Source: Alligator mississippiensis
Lineage: Eukaryota > Chordata > Crocodylia > Alligatoridae
Assembly: GCF_030867095.1 (NCBI RefSeq)
Contig: NC_081824.1
Span: forward strand, 235,502,719-235,566,718
Direction: 5' to 3'
DNA length: 64,000 nt
In this document: positions 1-10,339 of the stretch, piece by piece
How the letters are laid out: the number at the start of each line of letters is the position of its first letter
Position numbering within the stretch: position 1 is the stretch's first letter
Notes under the pieces: model-generated
Database searches by the model: none
What the model was told of the DNA's origin: nothing
What the model saw: the letters and a program-made list of their open reading frames with translations, nothing else
Translations under genes and position numbers: made by a program

Positions 1-760
1 ACATCATCAGAATGCACCCTCCAGCTCCAATAAAACCTGGAGGCAGGGAGAATGCCACAAAGCAAAAGCAGGGAGGTGGTTGCGTCTGGAGTCACCTCTA
101 TGGTGGGACCCAGGATGGAGTCCCAAAGAGGGGTCTGCCCCACAACAAAGCGGTGCTCAGCTCGGCACCAGGACTGGGAAGGACGCTGAGGGATGGACTG
201 CAGCATCACACATGGGACACATGAGTAGGGAGGTGGATCAGTACCTCCCTGACACTTTGATTTCTTTCTTCCTTCTACGTTTTCATTGCCCCTGAGGCCG
301 GAAAATGGCCGCACGCTTCAGTCCTGGGGCTGAGGGACCAGGGCCCTCAGGAACTCCAGGCAAGGACTCTGAAAGCTGATTAGGTTGCCCAGTGACCAGT
401 AGGCCCCATGGTCCCAAGTCAGGGACAAGACTGATGGGCGTAACACAGGCCCTTGTTGACAGGCCCAGAAACAAGGGACCCTCATGCAGTAAGCAGCTTG
501 CAAATCAGGCACCACACTCAGGCCGTCACACTTCGGGCCCAGATTGGGGTCTTACCACTAGGCCCAACACCTGAAGTGTTCAGGCTAACACCTGGTCATA
601 TCCAGCTGGTTGGTGCATGGAAGGGGTGTAGGGAAGGTGGAGTCCCAGGAACATCCACTGATAATACCTCTGAGCAAGTCCCAGCTTTGAGGGAACCTCC
701 CACTCTTGAACAGAACATCTAGATGTGGCGGGCAAGTAGGGGCTTCCCTGGGGAGGTGAC
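1..760. repeat. LTR-retroelement-like fragment (tentative)
   Basis: No gene is recognised here. A stretch near 602-665 resembles 19511-19575, which lies inside the nested LTR-type element: both carry a GGTTGG core, then GGGGTGTAG, a purine-rich AGGTGGAG and then ACATCC. I therefore suspect this segment derives from the same retroelement family. The similarity is moderate (roughly two thirds by eye) and no terminal structure can be seen because the window starts inside it. The short open frames here overlap on both strands and match no family I know. Confidence 0.3.
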
Positions 761-1625
761 ATATGATCAGTGAGAGTGCCCAAGGGAGAACAGAGATGGG
801 ATAAGAGCAACTGATCCCGAACCACTCAGGAACGACTATTTGAAGCCAGATGGGTACGTGTTGCTTTTCAAGGACATCTAGGTTAGATAACCTAGTTTCT
901 TAGATAGGGACTCGAGCAGGTAGCAGTTAAGTTTCTTCATTTAAAAAAAGCCCCTAGGTAACTGGAACTGTCTCTTTTCACTGCCAGCACCACCTGGCAA
1001 AAGAGTTACAAGCTTGAATGAAGTATTGAATTCATCCAAGTTCCCCTGCAGGCTAATACCAGCAGCAGGAATAGAGCTCATGTCTGAGTCCCAGACACTA
1101 GGCCATGCTAATGACACACTAGGCCATGCTAATGACACTTGTAGCGTGTTTTCATCTGTTCTATAATAAATGCAATTATGGCCCATGTGGCTTGCGTTAC
1201 AAGTTACCTAGGGGACATATGCTGTACAACTAAAGGCAGCTTACATTGAAGGAGACAGGAGAAGGACTAAGGGAAAAAATTTTAGCAAACAAATGTTTCA
1301 GGAGGCATGCTTTGCTTTGTGGTTTTCTAAACTCTGAGTAAACTAAGATCCTTTTCTTCCTCTTATTACTGTAGCAGGTACAGACTCCAGCCAGGTCCCT
1401 TTCGGTCTAGGCACTGGGCAAGCATTTATGCAAAAATTATAGGCCCTTTCCTGACGTGTTTGTGATTTTATGTTAAGAAACAAAATTGGGGAATGAGACT
1501 AAGAGATGGAAAATGAAACCTAGAAAATATGGCAGTCAGGAACTGGGCATTGAAGGTGGTATTTTATAAGCATTTTTTAGATGCTTCCTTAACAATGTGC
1601 AGAAAAGTCTGAGCAGTTTTCTGTT
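761..1625. other. Intergenic DNA, nothing recognised
   Basis: No coding exon or recognisable repeat was found apart from the short tandem duplication listed separately. Confidence 0.5.
1096..1137. repeat. 21-bp exact tandem duplication
   Basis: The unit starting CACTAGGCCATG occurs twice in immediate succession (1096-1116 and 1117-1137) with no mismatch. It is a small replication-slippage type duplication with no apparent function. Confidence 0.85.
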
Positions 1626-1730
1626 GGTTACCATGGGACTGGGCCTGAGGAAAGCTGGGTATTATTTCCACCTCTGCCACTATTCTATTATTTAACTTTG
1701 GACAAGTCAAATGTGATGCCCTGAGATCTT
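1626..1730 (+). repeat. MIR-like SINE remnant
   Basis: The string CACCTCTGCCACT followed by a TTTGGACAAGTCA-like segment matches the conserved core of MIR SINEs (the 'ctctgccact...ttgggcaagtca' block). The flanks are too diverged to place the ends. Identification is from memory of the MIR core. Confidence 0.4.
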
Positions 1731-2490
1731 TTTAAGTGCGCCACCCTGCTACCATTGAACTTCTTTACCTCTGTTTCCAGCAGACATGGTGTGGGTCTGG
1801 ACCAGGAAGCAGCTGCAGCAGGAGGGGGTGCTCCACTACAGTCAGCTTGGCAGGAGGGGTGGCCATGAGGCTGCTGCTACTAGCCAGTGCCTGAGAGCCT
1901 AGATCAGTGATGCCACCACCATGTATATGGTATGGTAAGTGCCACCCTTGTCCCTGTGCTTCCTGGTGGGTAAGGAGTGTGTAAGGAGTGCCCCAGCCGA
2001 TTCATGAAAATTAAATCAGAAGTCCCTGAATTGCAGGAGTGCAGGGGCACAGTCTGTGGGGAGATGGCAGGCAGCCGGGCAGGCACAACTGACTTGGGGC
2101 AGGGGAGAGGGCAGTGTCCTGGATTTCCTTAAAAGTAATATGGTCACTTTATTTAAAGGGCACCATTCCTCCAGTCAACTGGAGCACATCAGTGGTCCTG
2201 CACAGCTGTTTGCTAGGGCTGTATATAACCTCTAACTGGTTCACAAGCACTCAGCTTTGCAAGGGCTACAGAGCTGACCCTCACAAACTGCCTTATTCTG
2301 AGGCCACTCTACTCACTCTACTGCATTTATCAAGAGCTCCGTTCGCTCTCTCAGGCAAAGGAGTCTTCCATGAAGAAACGTGATACATTAACTGATCATA
2401 AAAGGCAGGCAGCAGCACACGTGGAAGCACTGTGACTCCAAACACCAAACTGGGTAACTGGCTCAGGAATGAACCAGAGAAAAAGGTACA
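1731..2490. other. Intergenic DNA, nothing recognised
   Basis: This stretch is of mixed composition. Short ORFs occur on both strands but none resembles a known protein and none shows flanking splice sites convincing enough to call an exon. Confidence 0.45.
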
Positions 2491-2498
2491 CCCTACAG

Positions 2499-2767
2499 CA
2501 GTGAGGCAAACCTTTTTTTTGGCAGGTGTGCCACAAATTATCCCCATACCCTCCCCATGTGCCACTCCTGTCCCTTTCTCTTACCTTATCTTCTGTTCTG
2601 CTTTTTGCTCCCTGCCCTGCACTCCCTGCCCAATCTGTTGCTCTGCTTACCACTTGCTGCCCTATCTGCGACTGTGCTGATTTCTCCCTTCCCCAGTCTG
2701 CTGCATGCCACATAAAGATGGTGCCTGTGCCACTTGTGGCATCTGTGCTACAGGTTAGCTGCTCCTG
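2499..2767 (-). mobile_element. hAT-like MITE, 'GGTGGTCAAC' family, copy 1
   Basis: A non-autonomous DNA transposon of 269 bp. The left end reads CAGTGAGGCAAACC and the right end, reverse-complemented, reads CAGGAGCAGCTAACC. Both resemble the termini of the copies at 30021 and 40599. It is flanked by CCCTACAG (2491-2498) and CCCTACAA (2768-2775), an 8-bp target-site duplication with one mismatch, which is the hAT hallmark. The interior (GTGCCAC..., many CCCTGC/CTGCTCTG words) is the reverse complement of the AAGCAGAG-rich interior of the other copies. No transposase is encoded. Confidence 0.65.
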
Positions 2768-2956
2768 CCCTACAAGATCAACCCTTGCTGCCACAGATAG
2801 TGCCCCCTGGCACTGGGGCATAAAATGGGCAGCCTCCCACCTTAATTATCATCATATTAATTACCAACAAGGCATAGCAGATGAGTCAGGTAGGTGGCGT
2901 GCCCAAAGGCAAGTGGAGAACCTAGCACTGTGGCTAGGTGGGGAGCCCACTTTGCC

Positions 2957-3632
2957 ACAAAGATAAACCTAGTTGAATGTAGTATCAGACTTAACTGATT
3001 TGGGTCAAATCAGTTTATGAAACTTCTGTCCCAGACCCCTTCCTGGTTCAAGGTAAATCACCATCCTCCAGCAGGCTTTCCAGCCCTGGGCTGGGCTGTG
3101 CTGTCTGCTCCAGCAGAAAAGGGTTGGCCTCACCCCTCTGCTCCCTAGCTGGAGCAGTGAGGGCTGGCTGACAAAGGCAGTGGGGAAAGCCCAGCTCTGG
3201 ATACAGCCCAGTCTGCAGTGTGGGGACTGCCTCCCCCAAGGCAAACCACAGCTGGCGACTGGGGCCAGGGAGGGAAGTTGAACACCCCTTCCCCTGCTCA
3301 AATTTACTGCTGGCTATAACTGTGGACTACAAATCCCAGAGGCACCTGGAAGCAAGAAGAAGAAATTATGAGCAACCCTGCAGAGCCCTGCTGCTGCAAA
3401 TCCCAGAAATCTCTGGGACAGCAGGAGGAGGAAGTAAATACAGCCAGAGAACCATGCTCTCGTACCCCTACCCAGCTACTGGCTTGAGCCACTGTGGGCA
3501 TGTGGCTGCATTTCCTGAATGAAAGATAAATGTCTGTTCACTTCTGTTTCAATTTAATCTGTGCAGTTTAGACTAACCTGCAAAGACTGAGTCGATTCAG
3601 CCTTGGGTTTTTTGACCGTCTGTACTTAGCCT
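2957..3632 (+). mobile_element. DNA-transposon fragment related to 38314-39271
   Basis: From 2962 onward (TTGAATGTAGTATCAGACTT...) the sequence follows the element at 38314-39271 through the CCCAGACCCCTT block, the GC-rich centre, the GAGCCACTG / ATGTGGCTGCATTTCC block and the right terminus near 3614-3632 (degenerate copy of AATGTCTGTCCCTAGCCT). The left ~130 bp of the element, including its left terminal inverted repeat, is missing, so this copy is 5'-truncated and old. The class is probably hAT-like, inferred from terminus style only. Confidence 0.6.
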
Positions 3633-4050
3633 AGAGGAGTTTACATGGGTAATTATTTAAACAGTATTTACATCCTTAGTGTATACAATGATCACAGCAT
3701 TGCAGCTGGAGCCTGAGTCACAAAGCTCTGTACATCCCCAAAGGTGGGATCCAGAACTTTGTCTGATAATTCTGTAGGCCATTCAGATCACCTTGCTACA
3801 GTCATCCCAGAGACAGTTGCATTTCAAATGCAATTAAAGGGACACTTGTTTATAAAGCTTGAAGAGAACCTCTGAGCTGAAAACACAGATTTATTGTGAC
3901 TCCAATTCTAGCATGGGAGGCAGAATATGTGTGCGCATCATTTTGAAAGAACCTGTTCTCTTCTGTAACTGAGATGCCCTGCTTGATAATGGAAGGTCAT
4001 AAGAAAGCTAAGCATGCAGGACTGTAGTCACAACAAACCTGGTTAGCACC
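3633..4050. other. Intergenic DNA, nothing recognised
   Basis: AT-rich sequence with no ORF of interest and no repeat I can name. Confidence 0.45.
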
Positions 4051-4553
4051 CAAGCTGGTCAAAATCCGCATTCCCCTTCCACTGGAGCGCTGAAAATAAA
4101 TTTGTTCCACTTCCGAACAAAAAGTAGAAAGTTAAAAATTTCCAGTGGCAGGAAGACTCCAAATAACTTGATTTTAATGTAATTGAAACATTTCATTTTG
4201 AAGCACAATTCCACAGAGCAGCCTGAGCTGCTGCAACTTCTAGGCTTCAGCTCTGTAGCAAAGGAACAAGACAGCCCCTAGGACTTTCAGACTCTTCCCT
4301 CCCCATTCAGGAACCTGGAAGAGTTCCCATACTGGGTTATTCCAGTACAGCAGGCCCAGCAGCAGACACTTCAGTCAGTCTGCCATGCAGGTGAATTGTC
4401 ACGAAACCAAGTTGTTTTTTGATGAGAACCCTACCTGCATTCAGATGGAAACTTAGTGAAAATCAACATGTTCCCGTACAATGCTTCCATTTCAATGACT
4501 CAGCATTTTCTGGCAGAAAAATGTTCCACTGGAAAATTTCTGACCAGCTTTAA
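4051..4553. mobile_element. Palindromic hAT-like MITE (AAGCTGGTCA termini)
   Basis: Left end AAGCTGGTCAAAAT at 4052 and right end, reverse-complemented, AAGCTGGTCAGAAATT (ending 4550) form terminal inverted repeats. Inside, AAAATTTCCAGTGG near 4135 and CCACTGGAAAATTT at 4527-4540 are a second inverted pair. If the element is taken as 4051-4553, it is flanked by TTAGCACC (4043-4050) and TTAGCACT (4554-4561), a 7/8 target-site duplication; the right end then carries three extra bases. There is no coding capacity. Confidence 0.55.
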
Positions 4554-7069
4554 TTAGCACTCTTTTTTCCATTACCTTTCCCCTGAAGGTGCAGTAACTC
4601 ATGCTCGAGTGCAACAAATAGTTACTTACATATCATGGGGAAGAAACTGCACTTAATCTTCGGTTTCACTCCCTTCTGTGAATTGGACATTACTTAGGTG
4701 TGACATATATTAGCTAACTATAAGCAGAAAAAGGCTTAATAATTCAGTACTTAACCTGAGGAAAGAATGACTATGGCATTTAATTGAACCTTGCCTGGGC
4801 ACTGGCACAATTGCATTTTAATCTTTTAGTTTAAAAAACGGAAAACATGCATCAGAGTAGGCACCCACAAGTACATTGTTCAGAGGAAAAAATAACTCCT
4901 ACCCCTCAAAGAGTTTACAACCTAAAAAGGACTGTAGGAGAGATGGATGGAAGCAATACACTCCCCCAAAAAAGTCACACAGCATAACTGGGAATAAAAC
5001 ACAGTATTTCTAGACTCTTAATCCAGCACCCTTGAAATTCAAATGGCTCATTGCTCTAGGAGAAATCAAACGTGGATACAAAATAGTCAGGAATTCAGCT
5101 TCTTATAGATGGCTAAATTCTCAGCTGGTGTAAAGGACAGCAGCACTGAAGGTTATGGCCCACCACCTTTTATCTCTGGAAAACATTCATTTTGTAGCTG
5201 AATTAAAGTATTCAAATAAATGCAAAACAATGACTACAAAACAGTCTTTGGAAGCAGCCATGAATACTGGGCATATGGCATAGCTTTTGCTGTGAGTAGA
5301 ATGCAACTACGGGGTCTCTTGATAAAGCAAAAGTCTATATTTAAACAGAGTTTGTGAAACGTGCATTGCTTGATATTCATAACACAGAGAGTGAGCTACA
5401 TTAACACCCTCCTCAAAAGTGAAAATTTACTTAAAGGAAGGAAGAAATCAGCCAGTGAGTGGGAAAGAGCTCCTGGAAACCCAGGCACGGGTTATTATCA
5501 AAGTACTTACTCTCAGAGGCAGAGTGAGTGGCATCTGTCACATGAGTCGTAGGTGGAGGGTGTTGACAGGAAAGTGTGTAGGAGTGGGGCTGGCATTGTT
5601 AATTGTCTTTTTCTGGTCAAGATGGAGTAAGTCTTAGCAAAAAGGTCTCTCCCGTACTTATAAGGCTCGTCATATCTGCAGGCAATTGCCCAGATCTCTC
5701 TCAGCAGCTGGTGGCAAAAGAGGTAGTTCACTTCTTACCAAAGGATTTCCTTAACGTTAATCTCAGTGATGAGATACAAGGGCTGAGGCCACACATAAGG
5801 AACTAAATTCTTCTTGCATATAGGGATTAAGGGTTAGATCTTCAGCTGGTGTAGGCCACTTCAGCAGCACTGAATGCTGATTTACAGCCACTAGGTACCT
5901 GACCCATTTGAAGAACAAATGCAGACAGAGGTGGTGATGTCAGCCTTGACTGAGCTGATGTGTTACCTCTGCCCATTACCTCACTGCTTTGATATTTGCA
6001 TTGTTCCTTACACTGTGGAGAAAGGCCAGGGAATAGGGCCAAAGCCAGTGGGGTCCTGCTTTGTAACTGGTTGAGATCTGTACCTGTGAATTGCAGCAGC
6101 TGACAGCTGAGAATTTCATCACTGGCAGAGCCAAAGAGGCCGTATGCTTGTTCTTGGCAGCAGGGGCCCTTATGTAATTCACAGCGTCTTCTTGTGGTAC
6201 CACGTCGCTGCCAGCATCTGTATAGCGAGCACTGGGAGGCACTGTTTTGATTGGAGCACCAAGTGTTACACTTCTCTGTTGTACCAAAGTTTATAGTATC
6301 ATCACCAAGACCTACAAGAGATTAAGGGAGTCAGAGAAAGGGGAAAATGGGGAAATGGCAAACAAACAAGGCAAAATGTATTAAAAATACTAATAACAAA
6401 TACAGCGCAAACCCCTGAGCTGGTTATAAATGGGTTTAGTTCTGTTCTGATTTGGATTTGATCTGCTCTGATATTGGATCTGTTCCAGAATACTTTAGGC
6501 CAGAAAAACTACAGCTGAGAACAGAATCAGTCAGCATGTGGTGAATGAGTGATCCTAGGTGTCCAGTTACTAAGTACCTTTGGAGAACAGCATTGCTACG
6601 CCTGTTCTATTGCTTTCAATTAATTCTTGTAGTTATTAACAGTAATTAGTATGGTGCTAACTGCTGCGGTTACTCAAAGTCACTAGAACCTCACTCACTC
6701 CCTGATTTTACTACCAAGGACTCAGATCAGGCAAGGGAAGCAAAGCTAGACTCTGTATAATTATAACTATTTATTATTGATAATCATTGTTAACATTAGC
6801 TAGGAACAGGTCTTGCCTTGTGCCCCAGAACTAGTACTTCTCCTTGAGTAATGCCACGTGCTCCTCCCCAACAACATGCCCAAAATAGGATTATATTCAG
6901 GTCATCATGAAAAATTGGTGGTGGCAGAAACAGTTTAGAGTATGACTGATTTTGACCTTTATTTTGCCACTAAATTTAAGAGGTAATAGAAATCTGGAGG
7001 AAAAAAAAAAAGACTACAAAGATAAATGCCATTTTCCTTGTTTTCCCCCTTTCTGTATCACCTGGATTG
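4554..7069. other. Intergenic DNA with scattered ancient repeat scraps
   Basis: AT-rich, no convincing exon. A CTCAGCTGGTGTAAAGG motif at about 5121 and TTCAGCTGGTGTAGG at about 5841 look like halves of the ancient amniote palindromic repeat built around CAGCTGGTGTAAAT. Short ORFs around 5361-5806 and 5842-6287 overlap each other on opposite strands and carry no recognised domain. Confidence 0.4.
4845..4935 (+). repeat. Ancient SINE remnant (MIR/CORE-like)
   Basis: The segment with CTCCTACCCCTCAAAGAGTTTACAACCTAAA follows the 'tccctgcccc-aaagagcttacaatctaa' block that also occurs at 58320 and, degenerate, at 44170. Only this middle block is recognisable. Confidence 0.4.
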
Positions 7070-7151
7070 TCTCTCTCTCTACCCCTCTCCCCCCCCCCCC
7101 GGCCTTTTTAATGAAAACAAACAAACAAACAAACAAAAACCACACACACAC
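7070..7151. repeat. Compound simple repeat: (CT)n, poly-C, (AAAC)n, (CA)n
   Basis: In order: a short CT run, a run of about a dozen C near 7089-7100, an (AAAC) tetranucleotide run at about 7115-7139 and a CA run at about 7140-7151. Purely low-complexity; homopolymer length here is prone to sequencing error. Confidence 0.85.
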
Positions 7152-7592
7152 TTGCTGGGTCCTTGGGTGACACATTTTATTAATATTTTTCAATTGCCTG
7201 AGGAAGACTTCTTATACCTTATCATCTATAAGTCTTGACTTGAACTTTACTTCTCACAGCAAATTTCTTGGATGTGACAAATGCAAGAACAATCGGTGGA
7301 AAATATGACAAGGTTTTTAAACATGCTGTACAAAGCCTAAGTTAAGAGAATATAAGATGTTTGGAGATGACAAGTTTAGCATTGTGTGCTTATAACCTTA
7401 ATTCTGCCCCTGGCACAGATACTTAACACTAGTTTCTAATTACCAGGGATCCTGGTTTTCTCTGCTTAAAAAAAAAACAAAAAAAAAAACAAATCACAAA
7501 TTCTCTGATTAAGAATCCCAGATCTCTGATTAAAAACCCTAAAATCTATATTTTTCCATGATTAAAATGAAATACCACTTTTTTATATATAT
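7152..7592. other. Intergenic AT-rich DNA
   Basis: There is an A-rich low-complexity tract at about 7468-7491 with interspersed C. Nothing else was recognised. Confidence 0.5.
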
Positions 7593-8389
7593 TAGGGCTG
7601 TGCAAAGCTTCGGTCGCTGATTCAATTTGGCGGAGATTTGGCCCAATTAGGCAGCCAAATCAAATCAAGAGACCCTTTAATCTCTCTGTATCAGAATCAG
7701 AACCCTCTGAATCAATTCGGAGAGATTTGGATAAATTCGATGATTTGGACATGGACATAGCTTTAAATGTTTTTTCTACATACCTCAAAGTACCAGGTAG
7801 CTTGTGAGTACTGAGACAGTGGGGCAGATAGAGTGTCCCACAGACATGTGTGGGGGGGGTCCCCAGCTCGCTCGGTGATGGACCCGGAAGTGGACCAGAA
7901 GCACTTCTGGTCCACTTCTGGGTCTTCCACAGAGCGTGCAGGGGACCCACCCCCCAGCTTAGTGACTGGTACCTCCTGGGTCTGGGGGGGCACCTGAGGT
8001 CCCCCTGTAGCCGATCACTGAGCCAGAGGGCCATTGTGGGGGGGGGGGGGGGGGGTGTCCCCTGCTTGCTTAGTAGTGGACTGGAAATACATCTGGTTCA
8101 CTTCCGAGTCTGCTGCTGAGCATGCAGCCCCTCCCTGCTCTTGTGGGATGCTCCATCTGCCCTAGCACCACAGCATTCATGAGCTGCGCCTGGTACCTTG
8201 AGGTAGGTAGAAAAAACATTTAAAGTTGTGTCTATGGCCAAATCGCTGATTCTCCGAATCAGCATCAAATCTTCAGATTCAGCCAAATTGAATTGGGACA
8301 GCGATTCAAATCAACTAATCAAATCACTGTGCCCCAAAGCGGGCTGAATCTGAACCCAAATCAAATATGGCCTGCTTCACACACCCCTA
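7593..8389 (+). mobile_element. Non-autonomous hAT-like element, TAGGG family, copy 1 (797 bp)
   Basis: Left terminus TAGGGCTGTGCAAAGC (7593-7608) and right terminus, reverse-complemented, TAGGGGTGTGTGAAGC form 16-bp imperfect terminal inverted repeats. Subterminal GATTCAATTTGG / CCGAATC-type words recur many times in both orientations. Two TTTTTTCTACATACC-like blocks (about 7773 and, inverted, about 8205) bracket a GC-rich core containing an 18-G run (8038-8055) and a hairpin (7882-7923). Copies lie at 16722-20971 (split) and 29291-29917. The 8-bp flanks (ATATATAT and TATCAGCT) do not match, unlike the other two copies. No transposase ORF is present; the 124- and 89-codon frames inside are chance. 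Confidence 0.8.
7882..7923. repeat. Near-perfect 20-bp-arm hairpin in hAT core
   Basis: Arm ACCCGGAAGTGGACCAGAAG (7882-7901) pairs with 7904-7923 at 19 of 20 positions across a 2-nt spacer. The same core hairpin recurs with different bases at 20645-20676 and as a looser 11-bp version in the copy at 29291-29917. Confidence 0.9.
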
Positions 8390-8627
8390 TATCAGCTGAA
8401 TAAAATGTTTCATTGAAATATTTACAATTTTAAAGCAATTCAAGAGCCTACCAGTGCCTCAGTCATTATAATAAAATAAATTCTAAATACCTATGTATTT
8501 TGGCATTTGATTTTATGTTTTTTTAACATGGAAAATCAGAGCTCCCTCTGCCCCCTTAGCTCATCCAGACATGCATCCAGCTGTGACTGTTCCCCTCGCT
8601 GCTCTGTGGTGCTGAGAAATCCTGATA

Positions 8628-8787
8628 TGCCAGTGCCCCTCACTCTCAAGCCACAGCCCTCTGACCCTGCTGGTGCCCTTCACTCCTGACCCGCATCCCC
8701 CCATCCCTGCCAGTGCCCCTTACTCCCAACCCACAGCCCCCCCATTTCCACTGGTGCCCCTCACTCCTGACCCACTGCCCCCTACCA
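8628..8787 (+). repeat. 40-bp minisatellite, four units
   Basis: Units begin at 8628, 8668, 8708 and 8748 with a constant 40-bp period. The consensus carries TGCCAGTGCCCCTCACTCC followed by GACCCACAGCCCCC-like sequence. Units differ at several positions, so the array is not recent. One frame (8507-8689) reads partly through it but is not a gene. Confidence 0.8.
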
Positions 8788-9161
8788 CCAGGCCCCAGCC
8801 TCTCAATGTGTGGAGAAGGGTGTGATCATTGACTAGTTGGGAGTATAGGACATGGTTTTGGAGCTGGTTGACATGTTTATGACATGTCTTGTACAACAGA
8901 GCTGGTGCTGTCTAAACATGGTTTCAATACTGATGGAGTTTACTTGAGCCAGAATGCTGGCTTTCGTTCTTCTTTCCTTCCAGTTGATATGGAGGATATT
9001 CTGAAGACACTGCTGATGGTAACAGTCCAAGGTTTTAAAGTGTTTTCAATATGTTGGTCAGGTTTCATACTTATACAACAGGGGTAGGGATGACAACACC
9101 CTGGTAGATAAGAAGTTTGGTTTGAGTCCCAATACCATGATCATTAAAGAAACAATGTCAG
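8788..9161. other. Intergenic DNA, nothing recognised
   Basis: There is no exon signal. Short ORFs on both strands overlap between 8833 and 9087. Confidence 0.45.
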
Positions 9162-10318
9162 TGTGACAGGGGGCCAGCTCAGGGCCAGGTCTCAACATCG
9201 GCCTGCCCACCTGTCTAGGGCAGTCTGCCTTGCCTCGTCTGCCATGACTTGTTGTATTAAACTAGATGTTGAATGCATAAGGCTGCCCATTTAATGCCCT
9301 GATGCCTAGGACGTTATACATGGCTCTGACATTCCCTATACCATGTCCCATGCCTTACAGATGGCACACAAAATGGTAGGCTCCACTGGTCCAAACTACC
9401 CATTGTTCACTACCCCTGGCCCCCTTGCTGAGCCGTACCACTTGGCCTCTGCTGCAACTGAAGCCTCAGGCATCTGTAAACTTACCTTGGCCATTCAGCT
9501 CCCTCCCTGAGGTTTCAACTTGCGCCTTCATACTGGGGCCTTCCACTTATGCCCTCTCACTAGGGCCTCCTATTTAAGTTCACACCCGTGGGGCCAGCCC
9601 ATGCGTAGCCTTTCAGGTCACCCCTGCAACCCTACTCTGCACACCTCCAGTGCAGCCCTTCAGGACCGCCTTAGCAGACCCTACTCTACACCCCCTCATG
9701 CACAGCCTTTCAGGCCACCACTGCACACCCTACTCTGTGTGGTCCTCTGCACACTCTCCTGCCCCCTCTCACTGGGACCACTAGGGTCTCTTGCACCCCA
9801 TGGGGCTCAGGTACCTCTTCTTAGGTGTACCTGGCTCTACAACTTAGGAATGCCTGGCCCTACATACCTGTCCCTACAACTGAGTTACCTACCAGGTTGT
9901 GGGGGCTAAGGCTATAAGGCACCCCATACTCACCTTTCACTAGGGAAGCAACTGGTATGGCATTTCCTGGGGACCACCCCACCACAGGCAGCCCCACCAC
10001 ACTATCCAACCCTAGCAGGGTTAGGTTATGCCCCAGCATCAGGAACCTCCTGCCATCTGAATAGTTCCTTCCCTGACCCTCCGTTTTATGTGAGCAGCAG
10101 CTCCAGCCAGGTGATGTTCTCCCCTTGGCTGCTAGCAGCAAACTGCCGACTCCCCTGCTCAGGCCTGCTCTTATTGCCAGCAACTGAGCCCTCCTTCCTA
10201 ATCAGGAATCCCCCTGCCAGCCATGTGATACCTGACTGGGGAGTGCAGCCACCTGCAGACTGTTCTGCTGCTAGGTCTAAGCCCTTAAAGTGGCAGGCAC
10301 CAAAGGTGCTCTGTCACA
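9162..10318. mobile_element. Solo LTR-like repeat, copy 1 (1157 bp)
   Basis: The segment begins TGTGACAG and ends CTGTCACA, so it has TG...CA ends inside an 8-bp perfect inverted repeat, as expected of a long terminal repeat. It is flanked by GTCAG (9157-9161) and ATCAG (10319-10323), a 5-bp duplication with one mismatch. A diverged copy lies at 14483-15624 in the same orientation. Shared landmarks include GCCCATTTA...TGCCCTGATGCC, ATGCCTT(A/G)CAGATGGCA and TTCTCCCCTTGGCTGCTAGCAG. No gag, pol or env-like reading frame adjoins it, so this reads as a solo LTR. Gypsy-like versus retroviral origin cannot be decided from the LTR alone. Confidence 0.6.
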
Positions 10319-10339
10319 ATCAGAAACATCCAAAGGTAG

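Noticed and set aside
8628..8787. CRISPR-like array
   Set aside because: The four 40-bp units are contiguous and have no unique spacers. It is a minisatellite in a vertebrate-type genome.
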